This document shows positions 8,474 through 17,384 of a stretch of 64,000 bases of DNA, piece by piece. Where the stretch lies: positions 124,001 to 188,000 of the forward strand of contig JAQBXN010000002.1 of assembly GCA_027625095.1 (NCBI GenBank), written 5' to 3'. Within the stretch, counting starts at the first letter, position 1, and each line of letters opens with the position of its first letter. The notes under the pieces were generated by a model. That model saw only the letters and a list, made by a program, of their open reading frames with translations. It was not told where the DNA came from and searched no databases. The position numbers were made by a program, and so were the translations under genes. This DNA comes from Planctomycetota bacterium (GTDB taxonomy: Bacteria > Planctomycetota > PUPC01 > JACPCR01).

Positions 8474-9733
8474 CTAATCCTTGCCAAACAGGCCCAGCCA
8501 GTAAGCCGTTATGCTCTTATCCTTCTTCTCAACGGAATCTGCAGGTTTCTTTCTTGCCGTCAGATCCAGCGTATTTAAGTCCTTGATAAGCGCGGACATG
8601 TCCGGATACCGTTTGTCTGGAATTTTATTCATCATTTTGACAATGATGTCGTTCAGGTCGTCCGTCACATGCTCATTCCTTTCCCTCAGGTCTGTTGGAA
8701 ATTCCAAAAGATGTTGATGCATGATCTTCATGATGTCATTGCCGGGAAAAGGCGGCTCGCCTGCCAGTAGAAAGTAAAAAGTGCATCCCAGCGAGTAGAT
8801 GTCTGAGCTGCCATCGAGGTCTGCTGCTTCGCACTGTTCTGGCGACATATAGTGGGGCGTGCCCACCGCCATCCCCGGTTCTGTAAGTTGGGTCATCATG
8901 GTCTGACTATCGACCCCCTCACCGTAGCCCTTGGCGAGCCCGAAGTCTGCAATCTTCGCATTGCCGTCTGAAGAGAGCAGGATGTTGTCTGGCTTGATGT
9001 CACGATGGACGATGTTGTGGCTGTGCGCTTCAAGCAGGCCGCGGGCAGCGTCCCTTACAATTCGGACAGCAATGGCAACATTCTGTTTGCCTCTCTTCAT
9101 GACGAGCGATTCGGCGGACGGGCCGTCGACAAATTCGAGCTCGAGGTAGTGTTGCCCATTCTCCTCTCCAGATGAATAGAGCGTAACGATGTTTGGATGA
9201 ATGAGCCCCGCAGCGGCAGCGGCCTCTCGATGGAAGCGCTTCATGTTTGCTTCGTCAGCCATCGCGAATTCCGGTCGAATCATTTTGAGCGCGACTTCCC
9301 GATTCATGATCGTGTTAACGGCCTTGTACACGGTGCCCATCCCACCTTCGCCGAGCTGTTTCAAAATTTTGAACTTACCGAATCGCTCTTCCTTCGGAGC
9401 CTCTTTCGGGGGAGTCGCTTGTTTCGCGGTAGACCCTGATTTACTTCTCAGTGGAGGTACTTTTTCATTGGAGAATTCGCGACTCTTGATTCGCCGCCTG
9501 GTCTCCAGTCGTTTTCGCTTTGGATCGCTCCGCTGTGGTATGGGCCGGGGCGCGGACGCGTATTCCTGATCCTTTAAAATCTCCTGGGATGGGTTTGAAA
9601 ACGACTGGGTCTCTTCCTTGCCGTTGACCAGAGGAGTATCACACTTCACACATCTCAAATCAGATGGGTCTACCACATCCGTCAGAGAGAGTGGGCGCTT
9701 GCAATTTGGACAGACAAAATCCGTGATAGCCAT
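8474..9733 (-). CDS. Hanks-type Ser/Thr protein kinase with N-terminal zinc ribbon
   Basis: 419 residues. The N-terminus carries four cysteines, C8-x2-C11 and C28-x2-C31, forming a probable zinc ribbon, followed by a basic, disordered linker to about 115. The kinase domain shows the glycine loop GEGGMGTVY (128-136), the ATP lysine K150 in VALK, HRDIKPDN (243-250), DFG (263-265) and SDIYSLGCTFYFLLAGEPPF. All catalytic residues are present. No transmembrane segment or extracellular sensor is seen, so it should be cytosolic, unlike PASTA-type kinases. Neighbours give no clear substrate. Kinase activity is a confident prediction; the signal is unknown. Confidence 0.93.
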   Translation of the reverse strand: MAITDFVCPNCKRPLSLTDVVDPSDLRCVKCDTPLVNGKEETQSFSNPSQEILKDQEYASAPRPIPQRSDPKRKRLETRRRIKSREFSNEKVPPLRSKSGSTAKQATPPKEAPKEERFGKFKILKQLGEGGMGTVYKAVNTIMNREVALKMIRPEFAMADEANMKRFHREAAAAAGLIHPNIVTLYSSGEENGQHYLELEFVDGPSAESLVMKRGKQNVAIAVRIVRDAARGLLEAHSHNIVHRDIKPDNILLSSDGNAKIADFGLAKGYGEGVDSQTMMTQLTEPGMAVGTPHYMSPEQCEAADLDGSSDIYSLGCTFYFLLAGEPPFPGNDIMKIMHQHLLEFPTDLRERNEHVTDDLNDIIVKMMNKIPDKRYPDMSALIKDLNTLDLTARKKPADSVEKKDKSITAYWLGLFGKD

Positions 9734-9846
9734 TAGGTGATTCTGACCCAGAAGCTGTTAATGGTCTCGTTTCTCTGCCAGAGTATAGGCCAAATCAGTG
9801 GTTGGTTCCAACTGTACCAGACACAAGTCTTGAAAGTTTCTACTGG

Positions 9847-10245
9847 TTACTTGCCGGTCCAATCCTGACCAAACGCCAGGGTGTAACCATCGCCATCTCT
9901 GACTGCGAATTCCATCATTCCGTAGTAATCCCGGTGGATCGGCTCGTAAGCGATTTCTGCCCCTTTGGACCTGAACTCATCAAAGAGTGCGTAGGCGTCA
10001 TCGCACCAGAAATAGGCGTCCCAGGTTTCACCTGTACCGTCCAGCGCTCCATTGGTCTTGATCTTTGATGCGTCATCTACCTGGCTCAGCATGACAATAA
10101 ATCCATCGCGCCTGGGCATGCAGAAACAGGGCGGTTCTCCCCAGATTTTTGAGTAATCAAATCCGAATACTTCACGGTAATGATTGGCGGATTTTTCGAC
10201 GTCGGAGACGTGAAAGAGTGGAGATGAACCAATGAGCTTTGACAT
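9847..10245 (-). CDS. VOC (glyoxalase/bleomycin-resistance fold) protein
   Basis: Start set at the ATG at 10245 (MSKLIGSSPLFHVSDVEKS); the 20 in-frame codons upstream translate to a Pro/Ser/His-rich string that is only a repeat-rich leader. 132 residues with one complete VOC module pair: PLFHVSDVEKSANHYREVFGFDY, DAYFWCDDAYALFDEF, and EFAVRDGDGYTLAFGQ at the C-terminus with the usual metal-side glutamate region. VOC proteins include isomerases, dioxygenases and binding proteins. It follows the GH36-like gene on the same strand, so co-transcription is possible. Function unresolved. Confidence 0.85.
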   Translation of the reverse strand: MSKLIGSSPLFHVSDVEKSANHYREVFGFDYSKIWGEPPCFCMPRRDGFIVMLSQVDDASKIKTNGALDGTGETWDAYFWCDDAYALFDEFRSKGAEIAYEPIHRDYYGMMEFAVRDGDGYTLAFGQDWTGK

Positions 10246-10301
10246 GGTTGAAGGATGTGAGGGAGTAATAGGGGGATGGATGGAGGGTGGGAGTGGGGGA
10301 G
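10246..10301 (-). repeat. G-free C/T-rich leader of short repeated words before the VOC start
   Basis: On the coding (minus) strand the 56 bases before the ATG are nearly free of G and built of CCCACTCC, CATCC and TTACTCC words. No Shine-Dalgarno sequence is seen close to the ATG. It belongs to the leader family described in the findings. Confidence 0.55.
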
Positions 10302-13286
10302 TCAATTTCCCATACTAAATTTCAGTTCGAGCGTTCCGGTCTTGTTTTCTGACATCACGCTGCCCTCGCCGTGGGCCCATCCGGGGAGGCTGGTGTAGGT
10401 GGTGTTGATGATATTTGTCCGTGACCAGGTTCCGTCTTCGAGCATTATGGCCAGTGCGAATCCGGTCACTTTGAACATGTCAGCGGTATGGTTGGTAAGT
10501 TCGATGCTGTTTGTCTCTTTGATATCCGCAAGGTGCTCCGGCGGTATGGGGATGAACTTTTCCTGCCAGGCATCAAGTGTCCCGCTGTTTGGGGGCATGC
10601 GGGCGATGAAGACGCCGTTCAAAGTGATGCGTTTTTCGCTGTATTGTTTCTCGCTGTTTGCACCAAAGACCAGGAGACGGATTTTGACTTCTTTGATGGT
10701 CTTGAGTTGTTCGGCGGTGATTTTCAAAGTTGTCTGTCCGCTCTCTTGGGGTGTCAGGAAGAGTTGTTGTGAGATTCGCCGATGTGTGTTCCAGTTCAGC
10801 GGCGGCATTCCCTGCGAGCCGGGCTGGGCAGAGGGCTTGACACTACGGTCGGCGATCAGCCAGACATCTACAGATTTCGCTGCCTCCCTGGGGAAGAGCC
10901 CGGTCTGGGCCACACTGCCCTTCAATTCCACATTCACCTGTTTGCCGCGGTATGGCAGCAGGTCAATGCTCTGCAGCCGCCAGTTAGGGCCTGATGCTGT
11001 TCGGGCAATTGCGTCTTCTCCGTTAAGCGACACTGGAACATCGTTGGAGAATCTGCTGCCCCTTTGGACCAGATAAAGATCGCAACGGCCCATGGGCTCG
11101 TCAGGAATAGAGATCACGACGCCTCCATCTTTGTCCTGAGTCTGGACAGGTTCCGGCCCTGGCGGCTGCTTTTCTGCTCCTGCTCCTTCTTCGATTTCAT
11201 AGACCACCACAGAGCATGGCGGCACCTCAACAAGCATCGGCTGACCCGAAATCAGAGCTCGACTGATATCCTGGACGTATGGATAAATGACACGACTTTT
11301 GTGGGCCACACCGTATTTACCTCGGAAACGAACACTGCGGTCAAAGGGCACCTTCGCCTGCTTCGACTGGACATCTGGATTGCGCAGGATGACGAGTGCC
11401 TTGTGTTTGCCAGTTTGGTCCTTTCTCCAGGAAACGTAGCCGGTCACCTCGCCTTGCCGCGGGTCGCCACCGAAGAGGGTGGAATTGGCGAGGAGGTCGC
11501 TGTTGTCTTCGGCCCAGCGGGTGGCGCGACCGAGGATGTCCCATCTGGGCTGATCGAGAAGGTCTGGCGTAATGTAGAGTTCCTTGAGCTGGACGCCGCG
11601 GCCGTAATAGAGCATCACATAATCAGACCATTCTCGGAGTGTCTCTTTTTCGTCACCTATCTGGTGATAACGCCCCTGAATGATGCCGTGTGTCATCAGG
11701 TCGGAAATGGAAACGAGGGGCCGGTTCACCGGATTTTGGAAAATTCGGAACAGGTGCTGGTCTCGATAACTCATGGCCCATTCGCGGGGCGAAAGCTGAG
11801 GCCAATCCTTGGACTGCCCCGTATCGCCGGCCAGCATCCAGAGGCTGTGCGCGTGCTGCAGCCACCAGGGCGAAAACCAAATCCAGTTGGTGCAATTGAG
11901 AAAGATGCCCGGTTGCAGTTCGCGCTGGAATGCGAGGAAATCGAACTCAGCATCCATCAACGCTTCATGCCCATGGCGGTCAGTGGGTAAATGCCCGTGG
12001 CCTTCAGCCATGCAGGAAAGATTATTGAAGTCGTGCTTGTAGTAGGAAATGTTGGCGGTCTTGATGAATTCCTGTGTCCGCTTCTTTACTTCCGTGAGGT
12101 ATTTCGGATGTGCGAGGCAGTAGTGCGGACTGAAGCGCGAAAAGTGTGCATTGGTCTTGGCCTGAGCCCAACCGTTCTGAACTCCCCATGCAATGTTTGA
12201 GTTGTAACCGTTGATAGCCCACCACAGACCAAGCCTTGAGCCGCCAGCTTCAAGCTTGCGGGCGAAGGGCCCGAAGCCGTTGGGGTAAAAATCCGTTCGA
12301 GGCTCAGAAATCGAGTTTCTTATCTGCCAGCCGTCATCCGGCACGAAAGCGCCGAGCTTCAGATCGTATGGATCGAGTAGATTTTTCTTGAAGCCCTCGA
12401 ATGTCTTCATCAGGTTGTCCGGATGAAGGAGGCTGCCGCGGCTGTCGTACCAACTGTTGTAATGCAGAATACTCTTCCGCTTGAGACGCACTGTTTCCAG
12501 GTAATCGAGAAAGCCGAGCTCGACCGTATCGCCCTGCCTGGGAACACCGGCAACAAAAGTCTTTGATTCTATGAGCCACTCGCCTGACTTTGGGTCACTT
12601 TTTGCCTTTCCTGGGTAGTGAGCAAAAGTAACGAGATGACCCTCTGGTGCTCGTTTTTCATCGGGGCCGAGAGAGATGTAACTGTAATTACCAATGGGAG
12701 GCAGATACGGAAAATCGTCCCCGTGCGTGCTCTGCCCGCCCGGATATTCAAGCCCGGTAAACCAGGTCTTTTCGATAAAAATCGGCTCACCACGCCCTCC
12801 TCGTTCGCACTTCGGCTCAAAGCAGCGGAACCGTTCGACCTCCAGCCGGTCAACGACATCGCCTTCTTTCATGTGCAGGATGACCTTTTTCCAAAACCAC
12901 GGTTGTTTGTCAGCCCAGTAAATGATGTCGATAGCGGTCGGGCCGCCTTCGATTGCCTTGACCGGCCTGTACCGGATGGTCAGCGTCTGACGCTCGCCCT
13001 GGGTTTCAATTTTCGGTTCATCAGCCTTGAAATCGGTGAGGCGAATGATGCGTCCGTCCATGAGGCGTGCCTGGAATTCTTCGCCATCGACTGTCATCCA
13101 TTCTGAGCCATCCAGGCGTACAAACTCGGTGGTCAGCCAGACACCATCCCGAAGAAGAAAAGTTCGCCGAACGTGTTCATTGCCGAACGAGATAGAGCGG
13201 TGCTCCGAAAAAATGGGAGAGGCAATGCTGAAAACGCCGAGGAAGAAAATGATGGCACGCATGAAAAAATACCGTTCCAGTTTCAT
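10302..13286 (-). CDS. secreted GH36-like glycoside hydrolase with C-terminal beta-sandwich modules
   Basis: 994 residues. A signal peptide covers about residues 9-27 (second possible start at M9). The N-terminal beta-supersandwich (about 30-270) leads to a TIM-barrel-like centre: HYNSWYD (275-281) resembles the NSW motif of clan GH-D; YKHDFNN (416-422) places D419 where GH36 has its nucleophile in KWD; SISDLMTHG (526-534) offers D529 as acid/base candidate. Residues about 640-720 form a C-terminal beta domain, and the last about 270 residues look like Ig-like or carbohydrate-binding modules. Probably an alpha-galactosidase-type enzyme, but family assignment within clan D is tentative. Divergent from the DapA-like gene across a region with nested inverted repeats. 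Confidence 0.72.
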   Translation of the reverse strand: MKLERYFFMRAIIFFLGVFSIASPIFSEHRSISFGNEHVRRTFLLRDGVWLTTEFVRLDGSEWMTVDGEEFQARLMDGRIIRLTDFKADEPKIETQGERQTLTIRYRPVKAIEGGPTAIDIIYWADKQPWFWKKVILHMKEGDVVDRLEVERFRCFEPKCERGGRGEPIFIEKTWFTGLEYPGGQSTHGDDFPYLPPIGNYSYISLGPDEKRAPEGHLVTFAHYPGKAKSDPKSGEWLIESKTFVAGVPRQGDTVELGFLDYLETVRLKRKSILHYNSWYDSRGSLLHPDNLMKTFEGFKKNLLDPYDLKLGAFVPDDGWQIRNSISEPRTDFYPNGFGPFARKLEAGGSRLGLWWAINGYNSNIAWGVQNGWAQAKTNAHFSRFSPHYCLAHPKYLTEVKKRTQEFIKTANISYYKHDFNNLSCMAEGHGHLPTDRHGHEALMDAEFDFLAFQRELQPGIFLNCTNWIWFSPWWLQHAHSLWMLAGDTGQSKDWPQLSPREWAMSYRDQHLFRIFQNPVNRPLVSISDLMTHGIIQGRYHQIGDEKETLREWSDYVMLYYGRGVQLKELYITPDLLDQPRWDILGRATRWAEDNSDLLANSTLFGGDPRQGEVTGYVSWRKDQTGKHKALVILRNPDVQSKQAKVPFDRSVRFRGKYGVAHKSRVIYPYVQDISRALISGQPMLVEVPPCSVVVYEIEEGAGAEKQPPGPEPVQTQDKDGGVVISIPDEPMGRCDLYLVQRGSRFSNDVPVSLNGEDAIARTASGPNWRLQSIDLLPYRGKQVNVELKGSVAQTGLFPREAAKSVDVWLIADRSVKPSAQPGSQGMPPLNWNTHRRISQQLFLTPQESGQTTLKITAEQLKTIKEVKIRLLVFGANSEKQYSEKRITLNGVFIARMPPNSGTLDAWQEKFIPIPPEHLADIKETNSIELTNHTADMFKVTGFALAIMLEDGTWSRTNIINTTYTSLPGWAHGEGSVMSENKTGTLELKFSMGN

Positions 13287-13361
13287 AAAATTGGAAGACC
13301 GGTGTTTGTCTCGATTCCAAGTTGGATTGAAATCGAATTAGTATACAAGTCGCTTGATGTC

Positions 13362-13393
13362 CAGTTCGGTGGTGCTGACACTCCACCGAACTG
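13362..13393. promoter_or_regulatory. 11-bp perfect inverted repeat in divergent promoter region, nested in a second inverted repeat
   Basis: Arms 13362-13372 and 13383-13393 (core AGTTCGGTGG / CCACCGAACT) are exact reverse complements around a 10-base spacer. A second, outer pair, GATTCCAAG at 13313-13321 and CTTGGAATC at 13398-13406, encloses it. Both lie between the divergent GH36-like (13286, minus) and DapA-like (13435, plus) starts, so an operator for a dimeric repressor or a cruciform/attenuator is plausible. No terminator-type T-run follows. Confidence 0.5.
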
Positions 13394-13434
13394 TCGCCTT
13401 GGAATCTAAAGAACTCACTTCCCGCAACGATACC

Positions 13435-14379
13435 ATGCTCACCCGCGAAATAAATACTGACGACCTTAAAGCTGTCTTTCCGGTTCCGCCCCTCGCACGA
13501 AACAGGGATGAAGAGCGTACGATCCACGCCGAAGAGAATCTCAAGATCGTCAGGCACATCGAAGGCGGAGGGCTCCGCAGATTGCTCTATGGAGGCAATG
13601 CAGTTTTTTATCACATCTCACTCAAGGAATTCGAGGCGACCCTCAGGTTGCTTGCCGAGATTGCAGCCGATGACACATGGGTCATCCCAAGTGTCGGCCC
13701 TTCGTTTGGCACAGCCATCGATCAACTCGAGATCCTTAAAGATTTTCCGTATCCGTCTGCAATGTTTCTGCCGGTCAGCCCACCACAAAATCATGAAGGC
13801 GTCTACGCGGGTATCAGCGAGTTCGTGCAACGCTGGGGGAAGCCGGTCATTGTTTACGTCAAAGCAGAAAGCAACCTCGGTGTTGAACAGATTGCCAGGC
13901 TCTTTGATGAAGGCACAGCACTCGCGCTGAAATATGCAGTCGTCAGGGATGACCCATCTGAGGACGCGTTCCTGGATGCCATTCTCGATCGAGTCGACAA
14001 GTCGAGAGTTATCAGTGGTATTGGCGAACGACCGGCAATCGTTCACATGAACAAATTTCAACTGCCGGGCTACACGACCGGCTCTGGCTGTCTTGCGCCG
14101 GCCGCCACTCAAAAGATGTTCGAACTCCTTTGCCGAGGCGATACCGAAGGCGCCTCTGCAATCCGCGATCACTTCCTCGCGTTGGAAGATGAACGCGACG
14201 GAATGGGCCCCATCAACGTCCTGCACGAAGCCTTCCGTCTCGCAGGTGTCGCCGATACGGGCCCGTTGCCGCCGATGCTGGCAACTATTGCAGAATCTGT
14301 GTGGCCATGCGTGAAACAGGCAGCGGCCGGTTTAATGGCGTTTGAACGAAGCCTTTCAGGGGAACGGGGGAACGCATAG
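13435..14379 (+). CDS. DapA-family (dihydrodipicolinate synthase/N-acetylneuraminate lyase) aldolase
   Basis: Start placed at the ATG at 13435 (MLTREINTDDLKAVFPVPPLARN), since DapA proteins begin shortly before the PPL/TPF segment; the earlier in-frame start would translate through the inverted repeat. 314 residues in a TIM barrel: GGNAVFYHIS, the PSVGPSFGTA loop, VIVYVKAESNLG with the Schiff-base lysine K143, and a C-terminal helical tail. The family Tyr usually found two strands earlier (YxxP) is replaced by FLPVSPP, so substrate or reaction may differ from DapA. Context with sugar enzymes favours a 2-keto-3-deoxy sugar acid aldolase or dehydratase. Confidence 0.82.
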   Translation: MLTREINTDDLKAVFPVPPLARNRDEERTIHAEENLKIVRHIEGGGLRRLLYGGNAVFYHISLKEFEATLRLLAEIAADDTWVIPSVGPSFGTAIDQLEILKDFPYPSAMFLPVSPPQNHEGVYAGISEFVQRWGKPVIVYVKAESNLGVEQIARLFDEGTALALKYAVVRDDPSEDAFLDAILDRVDKSRVISGIGERPAIVHMNKFQLPGYTTGSGCLAPAATQKMFELLCRGDTEGASAIRDHFLALEDERDGMGPINVLHEAFRLAGVADTGPLPPMLATIAESVWPCVKQAAAGLMAFERSLSGERGNA

Positions 14380-14395
14380 AATACCTCGCGCCGCA

Positions 14396-14425
14396 TGGCC
14401 AGCAGTACAGTACTGGGCGTATAAT
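14396..14425 (+). promoter_or_regulatory. candidate sigma70-type promoter for the PilZ gene
   Basis: A perfect TATAAT at 14420-14425 is preceded, 18 bases upstream, by TGGCCA (14396-14401; 4 of 6 matches to TTGACA). It lies 42 bp before the PilZ ATG and 17 bp after the DapA-like stop codon, giving a short leader. Confidence 0.45.
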
Positions 14426-14466
14426 GCTCCTCCTCTTGTCAGGCCGAAACTTGCGAAGATTACGAT

Positions 14467-14946
14467 ATGCGTGATGACTGGCGAAAGATGTTGAGCGAGA
14501 TGCCTCTCGAGGAATTGAAAAAGGCACGCCTGTACATCGATCTACTCCTCGTCAAAATTCAGGACGGCGATTCGCAAATCGAAAAGGAACTGGGACTCCT
14601 CGAGCTGAAAGAGGGACACAAGGACAAATTCACACCGCCAAGTGGTCCGGAGTCCCGTGGGCACGAGCGACACAGGGTTAATTATCCCTGCACCTATCAG
14701 GTCGTCGGTGGTCCAAAAGACAAGCTGCTCGACGGCGCCGTGCTGGACATATCTGCCAGCGGTTGTCAGATCCTGCTTCAGCGCCCGCTGCGAGTTGGCG
14801 AAATGATTCAGATTCGAATGCAAGTCAGCGGCCAGGGTGACAAGACGTTACTCGGACAAATCAAGTGGATACGGGTCGACCCGACCGGCGACCTGAGTCA
14901 ATGGCTGGCAGGCATTCAGTTCACCTTTGATCACGCGGTTAGCTGA
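14467..14946 (+). CDS. PilZ-domain c-di-GMP receptor-like protein
   Basis: 159 residues. An N-terminal helical, charged segment (about 1-60, LSEMPLEELKKARLYIDLLL) precedes a PilZ barrel. The RxxxR-like c-di-GMP motif is seen as RHRVNYPCTYQV around residue 70, and the D/NxSxxG motif as DISASGCQI around residue 97. The last strand region is LAGIQFTF. PilZ proteins bind c-di-GMP and regulate motility, exopolysaccharide or secretion. Another c-di-GMP-related gene, the HD-GYP protein at 18152-19717, lies nearby. It may have its own promoter (see 14396-14425). The first arginine motif is short of a second Arg (RHRVNY), so binding affinity is uncertain. Confidence 0.85.
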   Translation: MRDDWRKMLSEMPLEELKKARLYIDLLLVKIQDGDSQIEKELGLLELKEGHKDKFTPPSGPESRGHERHRVNYPCTYQVVGGPKDKLLDGAVLDISASGCQILLQRPLRVGEMIQIRMQVSGQGDKTLLGQIKWIRVDPTGDLSQWLAGIQFTFDHAVS

Positions 14947-15022
14947 GGTTACCGCCGGGAAAAGTGGGCCATCGGGTAGTGTCGGATGGAGATTGGAACA
15001 CACAAAACGCACCCGGCATATT

Positions 15023-15802
15023 TTACTCATTACGTTTCAGCTCCCGATACTGGCCCCAAATCATGTCCTCTTCTCCCTCTTCGCTCGCCTTGGCGATGAC
15101 TGTCCCGTCGTCTGCAATCATGACAGAGCCGCCGAGCTGAAAGTGATGATAAGAGAATCCGACACGATTGGTTAAGACCATGGGCGTCTTCAACTTTTCT
15201 ACATGTTCGAATGCCCGCTGGTCCTTCGCGACATTGCCGCGATTGTTCTGCCAGAAAATCACGTCCGGCCGATCCTTTTCGAAGGTATCCCAGGCGAGTG
15301 AATTCCAACCGTCCGCGCAGATGATGCAGCCGATACGGAGGTCGCCAACCTGCATCACAATCGTTCCATCCCCTGCCGCGATGAAACCGCGCTCGCAGCG
15401 GTAGCCCTGTTGAATCGGCTGATAGTCTTTCAACCACTCGTCCAGGTTTTCAGCCCCTGGCCAGAGATAGCTCTTGCGATAAACACCGATGACTCCCGCC
15501 GGGCCGCACCACACCATAGAAATGTAGGGTCGCCCTTCGAAGACCTCGTTCAATCCAATCGCCACATAGCCGTTATATTTTTTTGCCAAAGAACAGAACC
15601 CGAAAACCTCCGTACTGTCTAACGCCCGCCCATACCGGACTGGCTCAGGCGTGTAATCCGCGGTCAGCCCCTCATGCAGAAAGACATAGTCAGCGCCTTC
15701 CTCAAATGCACGGCGAGTCCAGTTCATGGCCTTGTGGACGTTGTGGTTTACTTCGCAGGGAATGGTGTCGAGCTGAATGGCAGCGAATTTATAGTCGTTC
15801 AT
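15023..15802 (-). CDS. carbon-nitrogen hydrolase (nitrilase superfamily)
   Basis: Start set at the ATG at 15802 (MNDYKFAAIQLDTIPCEVN), matching the usual family N-terminus; upstream codons are repeat-rich leader. 259 residues with the Glu-Lys-Cys triad: E44 in VFLHEGLT, K110 in GVYRKSYLWPG and C162 in IGCIICADGWNS. These enzymes hydrolyse amides, carbamoyl compounds or nitriles in the cytoplasm. It converges with the PilZ gene. A second paralogous-type enzyme is present at 53471-54304. Substrate unknown; the N-carbamoylputrescine amidase/beta-ureidopropionase side of the family is the nearest general match. Confidence 0.9.
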   Translation of the reverse strand: MNDYKFAAIQLDTIPCEVNHNVHKAMNWTRRAFEEGADYVFLHEGLTADYTPEPVRYGRALDSTEVFGFCSLAKKYNGYVAIGLNEVFEGRPYISMVWCGPAGVIGVYRKSYLWPGAENLDEWLKDYQPIQQGYRCERGFIAAGDGTIVMQVGDLRIGCIICADGWNSLAWDTFEKDRPDVIFWQNNRGNVAKDQRAFEHVEKLKTPMVLTNRVGFSYHHFQLGGSVMIADDGTVIAKASEEGEEDMIWGQYRELKRNE

Positions 15803-15827
15803 GGGATGGAGGAGTGGAAGTGGAAAA
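15803..15827 (-). repeat. C/T-rich octamer leader before the C-N hydrolase start
   Basis: On the coding strand the 25 bases before the ATG contain no G and repeat CCACTT, CCACTCCT and CCATCCC. Further out (15857-15888) an octamer-like pair of ACACTCCA words is present on the plus strand. No Shine-Dalgarno sequence is visible close to the start. Confidence 0.5.
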
Positions 15828-15962
15828 TATGAAATTTGCCAGATCTTAACCATTCTGGAAACACTCCAACACTCCACTCCCTCTCCATTAGTCAATCCCT
15901 CTCATACCCGTTAGGATGCCCGGCCTTCAGGTTTCCAAGAATTCGAGCCGTCCGAGGAAGTA

Positions 15963-17366
15963 ATGAGTTCACAACCGAACATTCTGTTCATCATGACTGA
16001 CGACCACGCCTCGCACGCCATGAGCTGTTATGGCAGCCGGATCAATGAGACGCCCAACATGGATCGCATAGCGGATGAGGGCATGCTTTTTAACAACTGC
16101 TTCTGTACAAACGCCATCTGCACGCCCAGTCGAGCGACCATCCTCACGGGCACTTACAACCACATCAACAACGTCACCACTCTATCCAGCAAGCTGGACG
16201 GCAGGATTACCACTTTCCCCAAACTGCTGCAGTCTGACGGCTATCAGACCGCCATCATCGGCAAGTGGCATCTGGGGCACGGAGGCCACTCGGATCCCAC
16301 TGGCTTTGATTACTGGTGTGTGCTTCCCGGACAGGGCCTCTATCACGATCCCGTGATGTCTGACATGGGCGAAGAGAAAGAATTCAAGGGCTACGCGACC
16401 GACATTATTACGGATAAGTCCCTCGACTGGCTCAAACAGCGCGACACTGAAAAGCCATTCATGCTGATGTGCCATCACAAGGCGCCGCACCGTGAATGGT
16501 CGCCGGATGAAAGGCACATGCACATGTATGAAGACATTGATATCCCCGAGCCCGAAACGCTTTGGGATGATTACAGCAATCGCGCTTCCGCGGCCCGTGA
16601 AGCGAAAATGCGCATCAGCCGCGATCTCAATGCCAAGGACCTCAAACTTCCCGTGCCAGAGGGGCTTACGGAGGAGGATGAGACCAAATGGAAATACCAG
16701 CGATACATCAAGGATTACCTCAGATGCGTTGCCTCCGTCGATGACAACATCGGGAGAATGCTGGATTACCTCGATGCGGAGGGCCTCGCCGAAAACACCA
16801 TCGTGGTTTACACCTCGGATCAGGGCTTTTTCCTTGGCGACCACGGCTGGTATGACAAGAGGTTCATGTATGAGGAATCGCTCCGCATGCCATTTTTGAT
16901 CCGTTATCCCCGGGAGATCGAGGCTGGCAGCATTTGTGACGACATGATCCTCAACACGGACTTCGCGTCCACTTTTCTCGATTACGCTGGCGTTGAGATC
17001 CCCGACGAATTCCAGGGCAGCTCCATCCGACCGCTCCTCATGAAGCAACCCCCCGACGACTGGCGTACGGCCATGTATTACCGTTACTGGATGCACCTGG
17101 CCCATCACAACGTGTACGCGCACTACGGCCTCCGAACGCAGCGTTACAAGCTCATCTACTACTACGCTGACGCTCTCGACCAGCCCGGGGCTATTGATGA
17201 TCCGAGAGAGCCGGAGTGGGAGCTTTTCGATCTGGCATACGACCCGCTCGAGATTAACAACGTCTATCACGATCCCGATTATGCGGACCTGATTGAGGAA
17301 CTGACTGCCCAGTTGCATCAATTGCAGGCCGAAGTCGGAGACGTCCCTTTCACCAAGGCCGGTTGA
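15963..17366 (+). CDS. type I sulfatase (arylsulfatase/polysaccharide sulfatase family)
   Basis: 467 residues with no signal peptide. Metal-binding DD at 13-14 (FIMTDDHASH), the formylglycine motif CTPSR with C53, GKWHLGHGG around residue 100, and the DQGFFLGDHGWYDKR metal loop near 285. The catalytic cysteine must be converted to formylglycine by a maturase; no maturase gene is in the window. Substrates are sulfated glycans or small esters. GAGGAAG nine to three bases before the ATG is a clear ribosome-binding site. The ABC ATPase starts 18 bp downstream, so these two genes are probably co-transcribed, an unusual pairing. The lack of an export signal suggests cytosolic action on imported oligosaccharides. 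Confidence 0.95.
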   Translation: MSSQPNILFIMTDDHASHAMSCYGSRINETPNMDRIADEGMLFNNCFCTNAICTPSRATILTGTYNHINNVTTLSSKLDGRITTFPKLLQSDGYQTAIIGKWHLGHGGHSDPTGFDYWCVLPGQGLYHDPVMSDMGEEKEFKGYATDIITDKSLDWLKQRDTEKPFMLMCHHKAPHREWSPDERHMHMYEDIDIPEPETLWDDYSNRASAAREAKMRISRDLNAKDLKLPVPEGLTEEDETKWKYQRYIKDYLRCVASVDDNIGRMLDYLDAEGLAENTIVVYTSDQGFFLGDHGWYDKRFMYEESLRMPFLIRYPREIEAGSICDDMILNTDFASTFLDYAGVEIPDEFQGSSIRPLLMKQPPDDWRTAMYYRYWMHLAHHNVYAHYGLRTQRYKLIYYYADALDQPGAIDDPREPEWELFDLAYDPLEINNVYHDPDYADLIEELTAQLHQLQAEVGDVPFTKAG

Positions 17367-17384
17367 GCTTCCGGAGGTAAACAA

